DNA of 64,000 nucleotides from Corythucha ciliata (GCA_038030265.1 CM075941.1:39742164-39806163); one strand, 5' to 3'; shown: positions 31,692 through 43,324, counted from the stretch's first letter. Numbers and translations: made by a program. Notes: a model not told the origin generated them from the letters alone.

Positions 31692-32658
31692 TTTGTTTTT
31701 TAATTTTATCTAGAAAATGGAATACAAGCTTGTTCGATTTACGGAGGACCTCATTCTGCATGTGGTCCACCGCTCGGATGTAAAGCCGTCCGCATCCCTT
31801 GTACAACAAGGCGAAGTACGGTGGAATTTATTATCCAGCCGTCGTAATTGAAGAAGGAAGTGAGTAATTCGTAACGTTCAAATCATAGAATAGAATAATT
31901 ACCGTACTAACGTACAGAAGGGGCACTCTCAATAATTGTTGGGGGTATGTGACGCCAAATGGATAGATTTCTTCTCGAGGGGGCTGTTATCATTGGGTCA
32001 GGTTATGTTAGGACACCCCTCCCTTCTTGGCAAGTCTAACTCCCTTTTCCTGAAGCCCATTATAAAATTTCGGGTTTTTCTTTACTTTTGCATTTTACTT
32101 TCCCAGCACTTTGGCTCCGAGCATATTAAACTTGAATACTCGCTCGCTTTTCGTAGCCACAAAATTGACAAAATGGCAAGAAAAAGCGAGGAAATAGGCG
32201 AGAAACAAAAACAATTTCGTAAAAATTCTCCAAGTACTTTCTGAAAATAAATGGTCGACGTCTATTTAAAACAGCAGCAAACAAAAAAAATTGTGTTTTT
32301 ATTAACATATGATCACTCAAGTTCGGTGTACACGATGCATTTTTCGAAGCATGTTTACATGCATGAAGAATAAAAACATATGATCCCCGGTAGTGACCGG
32401 ATGTCTTTTTAGAACAGGCAGGCTATCATGCTTCAAACAATGCATCGTGTGCACCGAGCTTAACTACGGCCCCAGGGGGCCTGTTCTGTATGATTTCAGT
32501 GTTCCTGGGATCCTGGGAATATCCTCTTTCACCCGTCCGCCCGAATTAAATCACATGTTGATGGGTGGGAGGACGGGTGGACATAGACAGGTGATAGTGA
32601 CAGTTAAAGGTTATAGAACAGGCTCCCAGGTCTCATCAACCTGTCAATTGAGCAGGGC
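31692..32658 (+). repeat. Segmental duplication, copy 2 (0.97 kb)
   Basis: Second copy of 26029-26995 in direct orientation, 5.66 kb apart. One difference is an extra G near 31811 (AACAAGGCGAAG). Its right end runs into unrelated sequence leading to the exon-array gene. Confidence 0.9.
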
Positions 32659-33152
32659 TGATGAGACCAATACCGAGTAACTCTTGAAAAGTTTGAGGTC
32701 GAAACGGAGACTGAACCACACTCCGGTGCGATTTTCGAAGCTCAGAATTTCAGATGGTTCTAGAAACATAAGTTGAAAAAATGTGTTGGGTTAACCGTTT
32801 CTTCAGCCTCAGTAGAAATTTGTCGTACTACTAAATTAATATAATTCATAAATCATTCAGACTGTATCTATCCCAACCTAGCTTAGTTTCCGCCTAAGGA
32901 ACACGTTTACTAAATTAGTCTCGCGTGATAAATGAACAGGTAAACAGGAAATGATGTCGCTCAAAGCGAAGTACGTGAAGATAGACAAGCTGCTCGAGAA
33001 GTCTCGTCGAAAAGAAGTAGCTACTCGAGCTACCCAATCATTTTCGAAGAGGGTGACACAGGCAATGACTCAAACAGACAGAGGTAAATTCTCTATTCAT
33101 GAATTTGACCTGAGCTTTTGCCGTATACCTCATTCCTTTTTTCGATGTTAAG

Positions 33153-33849
33153 AACAAGAAGCCCAACTGACAGCGGTTGCTCGATCTGCCCAAACTTCTC
33201 CACACGAGTTTTTGACGGAGGCAATGGCTCAAGGCGAGAGAGGTAAATTATCAATTCATGAATTTGACCTATGCTTTTGTCGTACCTCATTATTTTTTTT
33301 TCTGTTCAGACCAAGAAGCCCAGATAACAGTGGTTGTTCGATCTAGCCAAACTTCACCACACGAGTTCATGGCAACAATGACTCAAACTGAGAGTGGTAA
33401 ATTCTCTATTCATCAATTTGTTCTGCGCTTTTTGTTTAACTCATACCTTTTTTCGCTGTTAAGAACAAGAAGCCCAACTGACAGCGGCTGTTCGATCTGC
33501 CACTTCACCACTCGAGTTCATGACCGCAATGACTCAAACTGAGAGAGGTAAATTATCTATTCATCAATGTGGTCTGTGTTTTTCTTGTATCTCATACCTT
33601 TTTTCACTGTTCAGAACAAGAAGTCCAGCTGACAGCAGTTGCTCGAACTGCCCAAACTTCTTCACACTGGTTTTTGACGGAGGCAATGGCTCAAGCCGAG
33701 AGAGGTAAATTATCAATTCATGAATTTGGCCTATGCTTTTGTCGTACCTCATTCATTTTTTTTCTGTTCAGACCAAGAAGCCCAGCTGACAGTGGCTGTT
33801 CGATCTGCCCGAACTTCACCACACGAGTTTATGATTCAAACGGAGAGAG
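33153..33849 (+). repeat. Tandem array of five phase-1 exons with about 67-bp introns
   Basis: The exons at 33153, 33310, 33464, 33615 and 33772 are 90, 87, 84, 90 and 78 bp and encode related 26-30 residue units of the pattern EQEAQLTAVARSAQTSPHEF followed by MTQTER. Each starts after TTCAG or TTAAG and ends GAGAG before GTAAATT. Introns are 67 bp and are themselves related (ATTCATGAATTTG). A sixth unit lies at 35980-36069 behind a transposon-filled intron. All units are multiples of three, so any can be skipped or duplicated without changing frame. Confidence 0.85.
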
Positions 33850-34028
33850 GTAAATTCTATGTTAGAGGATTTAGTCTGTGCTTCTGTCTGTCTGTGCTGG
33901 GAGGAATTTATCGAGAATTTTTCCCAAAGAATATATTTTCTCCTGAAACCGGGAATTTATTTTTTCTTGCTTGGATGAATATTTCGTTCTTCTTTGTCAC
34001 TTTTTCCTATGTGTCCGACAATTAATTG

Positions 34029-34420
34029 AATAATTGAGCTTAGATAACCCTATCTACGGACATTTTAAGGGATTACTCCCCTCCTCACCGCACCACCCTA
34101 GTCACAACTGTGAATTCGATGGATGGTGGATTTTGTGGGCTGAAAATAAATAAATTAATCTTTAAATTAAATACTTACTATTCTTTACTTGTTTTGAGTT
34201 CCGATAAAAAATTTTCGTGGGTTCGAAGCCCACATTGGAGCAATTTTTTCTCGGAACTCAAAACAAGTAAAGAAGAGTAAGTATTCAATTTAAAGATTAA
34301 TGTATTTATTTTCAGCCTCCCCACTCCCTCGAATTCACAGTTGTGACTAGGGTGTTGCGGTGAGGAGGGGAGTAATCCCTTCAAAATGTCCCTAGATGGC
34401 GTCATCTAAGCTCAATTATT
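34029..34420. mobile_element. 392-bp foldback element in intron 6
   Basis: AATAATTGAGCTTAGAT at 34029 is inverted at 34404-34420. Complementary arms of about 180 bp include GGATTACTCCCCTCCTCACC and its reverse. The loop near 34190-34260 carries a small GC hairpin. No coding capacity. Confidence 0.75.
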
Positions 34421-35002
34421 CTTAGTCAGTTAAGTTGGCCTCCTACTTCCTAGGCGTTGAAAGGAGAGGTGAAAGGGTTTTCTTACTTCATGATTATCTC
34501 CGCTCAGTTTAAGATTAGTCAGGGGCGAGGTAGTAGAGTTGAGCTTCAATGATGAATATCAATTTCATTCATTCTTTTGGGAAAACCAGTGAAAAAGCTA
34601 CAAAGTTCGCCCCCCCCCCCAATTATCAATACTTTGTGCCCTTTCCTGTGAATGTAAAATATTGGTTTTATTTTCATTTAAATTTATCCAACCTGAAAAA
34701 AATTGGTAGTTAATGATGCAGGCATCAACCAAAAAACATTTTTTAAATATTTTATTTTTAGAGTTTTGGCTTTTTTCTTCACCTACTTCTTCGTTTCCTG
34801 AGCTTTCGCCTTCTTGTGCTGAAGGCATCGTCAGAGAACTTTTTGGGTATTTTCTTAATTTGAAATCATAGAATGAATGGAGATGAATGGAAATCGCTAT
34901 CAAACTTCAAATCACTTTCTGTTATCAAGGATTTCATTTTGAAAAACTCTCTTTAAATTCCCGAAAAATCACATAAATGTCTTTTTTTTTTTTCTTCTAT
35001 TA
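34421..35002. other. Intron 6 sequence between two foldback elements
   Basis: No recognised gene; includes a C run near 34610 and AT-rich sequence. Confidence 0.4.
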
Positions 35003-35927
35003 GTCCAGTCAAACGGTAGTTCCACGTAGACAAAAATCTCGTCTTCGATTTTTTCACTTTATTCTGTTTTTTGGGGTGAGAAACACGAATCTGAAGAGAT
35101 CCAACAAAATTTCCTTGTGCGTTTTGAGAAAATCGCGATTAAACTTTAAAGAAACTCATCTGAAAGCTCGTTAAATTTCCTATTAGAAGTCATGTATGGC
35201 GTTTTTATAAATACCCGATAAGTGGCAATAAAACGCTGTGGGAAATTCGCAAAATTAGTAATTTTCCAATAACTCCTTTCTTCAGCCGAACGTTTTTGCC
35301 TATAACTATCGAACGAAGCTTCCGATGAAAATCGCACTATTTTTCAGTGAAAGCTGGTGAAATTTACAGTCAGGAACCATATTTGCAAAATTTTTGAAGG
35401 CCCGTAAAATATTCTGTACAGGGCGATGAAAATAGGTTTTGTTTCAAAAAAAGTGGTTATGCCCACCAACTTTGTCCACAAATGTTAAAACTCAACATAT
35501 CACCAGTATTATAGGTAGCGTCAGAGATTACATCACTCAACTGAGAGTTGAACTACTTTTATTTTTTCACACAATTTTGCCAATTAAGCGACTAAAAATG
35601 ACCATTTAAAAAAAATCAATACCGGCGAAACGGCTGGGTCAATTGTGACAAATGAAAAAAAATTCGACGCAGAACTTGATGCTCTTCAAAAAAGAACAGG
35701 GTACTTTTTTCCGTAGGATGCGTCATTGAGCAGTTGCAAGCGAAAAACTAAAAAAAGTGCCAAAAATTATCACAGTTTTTCGCGATTTTCTCAAAACGCA
35801 CAAGGACATTTTGTTGGATCTCTTCAGATTCGTGTTCCTTACCCCAAAAAGCATAGAATAAAGGGGAAAAATCAAAGACGAGATTTTTGTCCACGTATGG
35901 TATTTTTTTTATACGATTTGACTGGAC
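35003..35927. mobile_element. Foldback element B, ends GTCCAGTCAAA, TA target
   Basis: The 925-bp element starts GTCCAGTCAAACGG and ends GATTTGACTGGAC, with TA at 35001-35002 and 35928-35929. The arms are complementary (for example CAAAATTTCCTTGTGCGTTT inverted near 35785-35815). It has the same ends as element 17388-18965, so they belong to one family. It lies in intron 6 of the exon-array gene. Confidence 0.8.
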
Positions 35928-38487
35928 TATATCTCGTTCGGAAACTTTGCTCAAAACCCCGTTTTTTTTTTCTGTTCAGACCAGGAAGACTAGCTGAAAG
36001 TGGTTGTTCCATCTTGGCAAACTTCCCCTCACGTGTCTAAGACGCAGTCATCGACTGAAACTGAGACAGGTAAATTCTCTATTAGTAGATTTGGTCTGTG
36101 ATTTTTGTATAACTCGTACATTTTTTGCTGTTCAGTCTATGAAGAGCATCTAGAAGAAGTTGAATCGGAGAACGAGGACTACCCTAGTAAGCACAAACCG
36201 AAATATCCTGTGAAGTAAATGTTTACCCGAATCGTTACTTCTTTCTAGAAATTCGCAAGCTTCGAGTCCGAAGGCGCATGTTTCCGGAATCCTCAAGTTC
36301 ATCAACGGAATTGGATTCAACGCCTGGATTTTCTTCATCACGGCCGCCTTCTTCTTCGTCTTCTTCTTCGTCGGCTTCTTCAAAACCATCGAGCAAAGCG
36401 AAGATTTCTTCTAATGATGCTAAAAAACACGCATGTTTTTTTTGTTACCGCCTTTTTTCAAAGGTCAGCAAACATTTGCTATCGCAACATTGCAGTGACA
36501 GCCGCGTGTCAGAAATCGCAGCTCTACCGATTGGAGACCCAGTGAGAAAAGCAAAGTTGCTCCGCCTCATGCGATTGGGCGACTATAATCACAATATACA
36601 AGTAATTTCTTGTAAAGAAGGAGATCTAATTCTTGCAAGAAACCAAATTGTGGACTCGGCTCTTCCAAGCGATTACGGTCCCTGCCCTGATTGTTTGGGA
36701 TTCTTTAAGAGAGGAAATCTTTACAAGCATGCGAAATGCTGCCCATCCCGTGAATCAACGTCGACCCTCAGTAGGCGTCTTGTTCAGTCTGAGAGCGCAG
36801 CTATGCTCATGACGTTCATGAATCCTGGGCAAGACCAAGATTTCATGCAGGGTGTCGTTCATAAACTTCGTTTCGACGAATTGGGCAACGTGGTCAGAAA
36901 CGACGCGACCATTTTACATTTCGGTTTGATGATGTTCAAAAAATACGGGGAGTTACAATCTGAAATGATTCGCCAGTACATGCGCCAGTTGGCTCGCTTG
37001 CTGATCGTCCTTCGAACGTCATTTGGCAAAGTTCTGATACGTTAGAAAAATACGCTGACCCAACCAAATTCGATGATGTCATCGAAGCAATAAAAATTGT
37101 GGCCGTAGAGGAATATGGGACCTCTTCATCGAGAGCCGGCTTCGCAAAACCGTCGCTTGCCCTTAAACTGGGATAAAATTTGCGAAAAGCGATGGCATTC
37201 GTGAGATGCAGCGCACTCCGTCAAAACGATATTGACAAGGAGAAAAGGCTGAAGAGATTCCTTTATTTATTCGACACACAATTTAAACAATTCATTTCAT
37301 CAAATGCTTTGATTTCAATTAAGATGAACAAGATGAACTCAACAGATTCTTTGCCGTTGACCGAGGACCTCATGTCGCTAAATAAGTTTGTCGCCCAACG
37401 TATGGACGAGCTAAAAGGGGAGCTCTTGCAATATCCCAAGTAAAAAAGGAAGTATGGCGTGCCCTTGCTGAAGTAACGCTTGTGAAAATTATTTTGTTCA
37501 ACAAAAAAAGATCAGGTGAGGCGGCTCGAATCAAGATGGAGGAATTCAGAAAGAGACGTGATTGGGACGCAGCGAATGTGTCCAGTGAAATTGAAAAATC
37601 GTTGAGCCCCCTGGAAATACAAGTCGCCAAGTCTATGACGCTTGTAGAAATAGTCGGGAAAAGGTCCCAAATAGTGCCAGTTCTTCTGACCAAAAGCGTT
37701 TTATCATGCATGACCACTTTGGCCTCAACCCGTTTAAAAGGGGGAATCAGCGAGACAAACCCTTATTTCTTCTCAATTGCTAATAGCAATGGCTACATTC
37801 AAGGTCACGTCGCTTTGAAGAATATATTAGAGAAAACTTCTTTAAAAAAAACCCGAACTCATATCGTCTACGTCAATCAGAAAGTACATTGCGACAGTTT
37901 CGCAAGTCTTGGAATTACCGGAAAACGAGACAGACTGGCTTGCCCGCCACCTCGGGCACGATATTCGCGTCCACAGGCAATTCTATAGACTGCACACCAG
38001 TTCTATTGAAATGGCCAAAGTTAGCAGGCTCCTTATTGCTGTTGATGAGGGCAAAATTGCCTCATTCGCTGGAAAAAGCATTAACGACATAGACGTGGAT
38101 CAGATGCCCCCACTAAACGAGGAAAACGCAGAAATCGGCAGCGACAACGAAGACTGTAGTGACATCGAGGAGTCTTCTCCACAACACCATTCGCCCGTGA
38201 AAAGACGAAAAACTTCTAAGAAAAATAAAAGGGACGGAACACGACAACAGTGGTCTACACCAGAGAAACAGTGCGTATTAAAATACTTCCGCACTCCAAT
38301 AAAAAATAATGACCTTCCTGGCAAACTCGCCATTGAGGGATGCCTTAATAAAAACAAGGAAGTGCTCGCCCGAAGAGACTGGTTAAAGGTCAAAGATTTC
38401 ATAAGGAATCATCTGAAAAATAAATTTCCCTCGCCAAGGAAGCAAAAAAGGCTACAAGAATGGAGAAAGAAGAATAAAAGTGAATAG

Positions 38488-40992
38488 TTTGAATCTTACA
38501 TTTTGTAAAATATTTTCGAAGGGGGTTTTTTTTTTTTTCTTCTTCTTTTTTTTTTAAAATGATGGGAGATGCATTAATTAATTCCGAATATACTGTTTTC
38601 TTTTCGATTTGAATATTAAAATGATATTGTAATGCCAACTTCGATTTGTTTTTTTCTGGTTTCTATTATAATTACAGCCTTTCAAAAAACCCTTTGTTTT
38701 TTTCTCTCTCATGTTGTTGAGGCCCACTGTCGGTCAAAAAATGAATGTCGAATTTGACTTTTCCCCGGCTCCTCGAGTTCGGCTGTGCACATTTGGTCAC
38801 TGTCCGTCCAATCAGAAAGCATGTACCAGTCCGTCTCGGTCACGGCTGGTGAAATGGGGGCCAGTCGTGACCAGCTTGTTGGGTCCAAAATTACGTGAAT
38901 CTGTCGTCGCGAATTCGTCTTCTCCTTACACTACTACTCAGATTTCCAAATGGTAATTGACCGATTACCATTTGGTAATAAAATACAATTTATTACCATT
39001 TGGCAATAAAATAAAATTTATTACCATTTGGTAATAAAATACCACCAACCGACTGGTTTATCATTGTCGGCTCCTGCATCGAATCCTGTAGTACGGTGCA
39101 ATTATTCAAAAACCGGCCCAACATCAACATTCATGGGTAAAAAGTTCCACCATTTGGAGGGAGCAATTATTTGGAAAATTCTTATTTTGTTAAAGTATTT
39201 CTCCAATATCTCGAAATCTATTAGGTTTAGCGTGAAAATTAGTATAAGTATTTATACAATTAATACTCGTCAAATTGCCCCCAAAAATGATCCTCGGGGT
39301 AATCTCACTAAAGTGTACGGTTCGAGAGTTGTGGAGGGCGTAGCAATAAACATTTTTCGTTTTTAGAGCATTTCATTTGAAAATGCACTATTGGTCTCGT
39401 CGAGATGGTGGCACTTGTTTTTTTCATGTTTCAGAATCTCTAGAACACGAATTCAAGGGCCTCCGGAATTCATATTATATAAGGTGGAAGGGAATAAGTG
39501 TAACAACAAAAATTGGGTAAATATAGACCTCATTTGCGACCAAAATCACCCTACACACCATGGTCCGAAAATCAAAACCCTTCGAGATATGATTTTTCAA
39601 ATGATTTTTAATGCTTGCATCACATTTGCAACTAAATGAGAGAAACTCGTTTTCAATTTGAATTTTTGCAACTTTTGGCGATGGATTCGGAAAGAGAAAA
39701 CTATTTCCTGTCAGGATTAGCCGTTTTCGATAGACATTAACTATTTTAGGTGGCCTCAATTGCGGCTCAAAGTCGTGGAAATCGGGGCTTTTAATTTTTT
39801 CAAAAAAGTTGAGCACCCGTTGGTCCACACTACTAAAACTGAGTGTATGAACGTCCCGTGATTCAGAAAAACATCTTCAAAGTGTTCTTTTCCAAAATAG
39901 TCATAAGCGTTTTCTTAGTTGTTAGGTAATTTTTCGTCAGAAATAACGATTTCTTCGAAAAAATAACGATTTTTCTCTTCAAAATCGCTTGTTTTGACCT
40001 GCAAAATTTGAACGATTTTTGTGATTTTAACGGCATTCGTTTATCCCAGCGCTTCAAATGCAGCTTAAAAAAAATGTAATGTATGAAATAAGGCCTTCGA
40101 TTTCCAAGGGGAGGGGGTGAACAACAAAAAATTGACCGACTTAATCAAGGTCGTTTTCTCGCCCCTCCCTCTAACAATAAGTACAAACAGACCACATACT
40201 GCGTTTCTTGTTTTGTCGTCCCGCGTTAGCTTTACGCGTGAACAGTAGGCAAAATTCTCATTAAGGATTCGTGTTGAGTTGTCCACTTAAGCTTTCTTAA
40301 ATCTGAGGCTTAAGAGGACACCTAAACACCAATCCTTAATTAAACAAGGAATGCCTCATCAAACAAACCCTTCCAACACAATTCACTTTTTCGATCTTTC
40401 AATTTCACTTCTTCCCCCTTCGCCAAGACCATGGATATTTTCAATCATAACGGATAAATAGCTAAGAGGTCGAAAGGTAATGAAACCAATATTGAATAAG
40501 GGGGAGGGGGGCTTGAGCGCCAAACTGTTTTTTTCGTAACAAGAAGTTGTAAGATGTTGCCAAAAACTTCGTGTGATGGAGGGGAGCATGACACTTGACA
40601 CCCCCCCCCCCTCTTGAACTCATTTGGTCCCGGAAAGAGCACACACTGAGAAAAAAAATAAGTTCAGATCCTTGTAAGGCCAAGCTCTGCGCGGCACAGG
40701 ATTCTAGGGAATCTGTTGCCCACAATCCTGTCAAATGTAAGCCGCGTGTGAAAAAGGTCGGAGTGTATAGCAAAATGAAAGCAAGAATCATATGTTTCAT
40801 ACAATTTTACATACTCAGGTGTGCTTGGTTTGAAAGTCCTCGGAAATCCCCCTGAGGACGGTTCCTCACAATGGTAGGGAAACAGGTGTGTGTGTGTAGA
40901 AGGATGTTTAGAACCTCGCGAGATATTCGCGGATGATGTCGGCAAGGCCAAAGGCAATTAATTTGGCAATTTCTATTGTAATCAGTTATCAG
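38488..40992. other. 2.5 kb of non-coding sequence
   Basis: No recognised gene. 38947-39045 holds several copies of a TTACCATTTGGTAATAAAAT unit that is itself palindromic (TTACCATTTGGTAA). G/C runs occur at 40110, 40500 and 40600. Confidence 0.45.
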
Positions 40993-41110
40993 CCCCCCTA
41001 TTCTGTAACTCATAACGCGTGCGATAGCGAAATTTCTCAGCTGATCATTTTCAATTATTCACCTTGTTTTTTTCGCCAACGCACGCGTTAAGAGTTACAG
41101 AATAGGGGGG
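40993..41110. mobile_element. 118-bp MITE with CCCCCCTATTCTGTAACTC ends
   Basis: The left end CCCCCCTATTCTGTAACTC and the following TAACGCGTGCG are inverted at 41080-41110. CAG lies on both sides (40990-40992, 41111-41113) and may be a 3-bp target duplication. No coding capacity. Confidence 0.75.
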
Positions 41111-41113
41111 CAG

Positions 41114-42190
41114 TTTGCCAAAAGATACTAGCGCGCTTTGCTTATCAATGTGTAAGTTCCTTTGTTTTTTTTTGAAATTTTAGTGCCTCGAAATGAAATG
41201 TAAACTATACAGTTAAATCAATAATAATTAAAACAATGTATAGGTAACGGTAAAATTGATATTTGTGAAATTTATGTAAATTTAACTAAAATTTATGGAA
41301 GGGATGGGACCAGAGGGAAGTGGTGATGAGTCACCTACCTGGTATAATATAGCGTTTTTGGCCGAAATGGCGTCAGTCTTTGAGAAAAGTTGGGTGTAAT
41401 AACTTCGTGAGAGTTGGTGTCGTATTTTTCATAAAATTTAAGGCAGAGAGGCCATCTTGGAAGACCCATTTCAGAAGGAATACCCACCCCTTGTCTGTGA
41501 CCCGACATAGTTATATGAAGTGAGTTGTAATTTAACAAATTTAAGTTGATAGCAATATCCAAACGGTGTTTCTTGAAATTGAATAGATATGTCCATCGGG
41601 ACCCAGCTTTAAATATTTTCTATCGAGGCGAAGCGTCAAGATATATCTGTACTCAAATGCTCAAAAGCAGAAACCCTCTAGAAAGAGGTATGCAAGATTA
41701 GATTAAGCCGGATTAATATTAATTGGAGATAATCCTAACGCATTGTTGTGTCTTTGTTTGCAGGGTTTCTTTTAGTGATCTTTCTTTTTTACCATTTTTC
41801 TTTTTAGCATAATTTCTTTCTTCCTTTTTACGACCATAACTTCGTTTTATGATAATGATTTTTCTTTCATAAATTTGCCCCCACTTTTAATTTTTGTCGA
41901 GATCGACCGTGTGAATTAGACTTGATTACAATGTTAACGGAACCCGTCTGCGGGGTGACGAAGACGAAAGCCTAAATGGCAAACATAATTTTCAGCATAT
42001 AGGACCAGCATGCGAACGTCTCAACAGAAGGGTGAGCGATAATAAGAAATTGTACAAACGTAACGATATAGAATATTTTGACAAAACTTGAAAAACATCC
42101 GTCCATTGTAAGCACGAACTCCTGGAGAGAATACAATTGTTAAACGAAAAATAAAAAGCAATTAAATAAATTTTAAACCCCCTCAAAACG
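41114..42190. other. Non-coding AT-rich stretch
   Basis: No gene or clear repeat recognised. Confidence 0.4.
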
Positions 42191-42535
42191 ACGCCCGGAA
42201 AAGGGAAAGTCGCAGGTTCCCAAATTCAAACCGCAACATGATATACCATAGTACTGGTATAAAACCATTTCGATCACGTGCCTGTGATCAGAACCAATGC
42301 CTGCGGTGGATTGGCTTCATTGTCCGCCTGCCGCAGGCGCATCCTAATGTAAGTTCCCTGGTTGGGTCCCTCACGCGCGTAGGATCTTTCGAGCCGACGT
42401 TGAGCCGGTCGGTGTCAAAGCGGGTTTTACATCTATCGCTGGGGACATCGATCTGGAGCCGTCTGCCCGACGGATTCTCGGCGTGAGGAAAAATTAACCC
42501 CGTGGTGCGCAATCCGGCTGGGGCTACGTTCTTTC
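42191..42535. other. GC-rich island of unknown origin
   Basis: This stretch is clearly richer in G and C than both flanks, open in more than one frame, and contains motifs such as CTGCCGCAGGCGCATCC. No protein family is recognised. It may be a structured RNA gene, rDNA spacer-like sequence or foreign DNA; nothing here decides it. Confidence 0.3.
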
Positions 42536-42662
42536 GAATAGAGATATACGCACATTCTCAATTTATATGTACATATATATACGTAAATTTTGTACTTAAA
42601 TCATATTTTTCTACACATATCTTCCTACACATATTTTTCTACGCATATTTTTCTATATATAT

Positions 42663-42932
42663 TGTAGTGTTGGGCCCTTGACTTAACTTCTAATGCTGCA
42701 CTTAAGCAAAGGTGCAAGGGCTTACTCCGAGCGGTGGATAAGAGCCTGCCCAAAAAAAATTGCACATTTGCCAAGATCCGGGGAGTTAATCACCACTCTC
42801 AAGGAATGCAGCTTCAACGACGCATGCCTCTACCTTCCCCTCATCGCAGACATCCTGACCATAACGGGCTCCAGAGCAAATGTCAAAGCTTTCTCCCCAG
42901 CCGCATTCTTCTTAAAGCAGTTAAACGCAACA
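42663..42932 (+). repeat. 5' LTR of a gypsy element, with PBS
   Basis: It begins TGTAGTGTTGGGCCC and ends CGCAACA. TGGCGATCGAGGTGAAAC at 42937 is a plausible primer-binding site and a gag ATG follows at 42956. Length about 270 bp. No second LTR was found downstream. Confidence 0.55.
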
Positions 42933-42955
42933 GTTTTGGCGATCGAGGTGAAACA

Positions 42956-43200
42956 ATGGATGCAGAACAATTTGCACAGTTCATGAACCTTCCAAAGCAG
43001 ATGTGAGCGATTGGGGGTCTCCTCTGGTTGTCATTCCGAAAGCCGACGGTGAAGAACGTCTTTGCGTTGATTATAAAATCGGAGTGAACGAGCGTCTAGT
43101 CAATTCACACTATCCTATTCCACGGGTAAACTCGATTTTTAACAACCTTAGAAACTCACGTTTTCTGTTCATTACTGAACAGGAAAAAACCTTTTAACTG
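42956..43200 (+). pseudogene. Gypsy gag start fused to RT by internal deletion
   Basis: The ATG 19 bp after the PBS start opens MDAEQFAQFMNLPKQM, a Mag-like Gag N-terminus. At about 43003 the sequence switches to RT: SDWGSPLVVIPKADGEERLC, then DYKIGVNERLVNSHYPIPRV and FNNLRNSRF, ending near 43197 with TEQEKTF-stop. Everything from gag residue 16 to the middle of RT is missing, and the RT catalytic boxes are absent. Confidence 0.7.
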
Positions 43201-43324
43201 GGGAGAAGAAGAAGAAGAGAGAGCGTTCGTAACTTTACGAGACTGTCTGTGTCAAGACCCAGTGCCGCCGTGATTTTTTCAATATTCTTTTACACTTTGG
43301 GCTTGGATATGTGTCTGGTACATA

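Larger units (their letters stand above)
32951..38487 (+). pseudogene. Spliced tyrosine-recombinase-like gene with a duplicated-exon N-terminus
   Basis: Nine exons can be drawn with GT-AG introns: 32951-33083, 33153-33242, 33310-33396, 33464-33547, 33615-33704, 33772-33849, 35980-36069, 36136-36186 and 36251-38487. All junctions examined are phase 1. The last exon has a Ser-rich stretch and two zinc fingers (ACFFCYRLFSKVSKHLLSQH; CPDCLGFFKRGNLYKHAKCC). It then has a tyrosine-recombinase-like domain with KKRSGEAARI (first Arg), GKRSQIVPVLL (Lys hairpin), RKYIATVSQVL (second Arg) and LARHLGHDIRVHRQFYRL (His and Tyr). The tail is basic. Many animals carry uncharacterised proteins of this finger-plus-recombinase type. 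Breaks: TAG in exon 7, frameshift near 37005-37040, TAA at 37174, frameshifts near 37415-37435 and in the A run at 37845-37856. Two of the frameshifts sit at homopolymers, so some may be sequence errors. Confidence 0.7.

Noticed and set aside
26272..32680. Paired 102- and 95-98-residue ORFs at 26272/26729 and 31936/32393
   Set aside because: They exist twice only because of the DNA duplication; there is no motif, and the differences do not look coding-constrained.
33318..33853. Overlapping 60-100 residue ORFs across the exon array on both strands
   Set aside because: They read through introns and arise from the repeat structure; the spliced phase-1 reading explains the sequence better.
34217..34233. 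GTGGG-TTCGAAG-CCCAC hairpin resembling a tRNA T-arm with a B-box
   Set aside because: It lies in the loop of a foldback element. No D-arm, anticodon arm or acceptor stem can be folded around it.
42238..42512. Overlapping 82- and 74-residue ORFs on opposite strands
   Set aside because: Probably a by-product of high GC content in this island; no recognisable domain on either strand.
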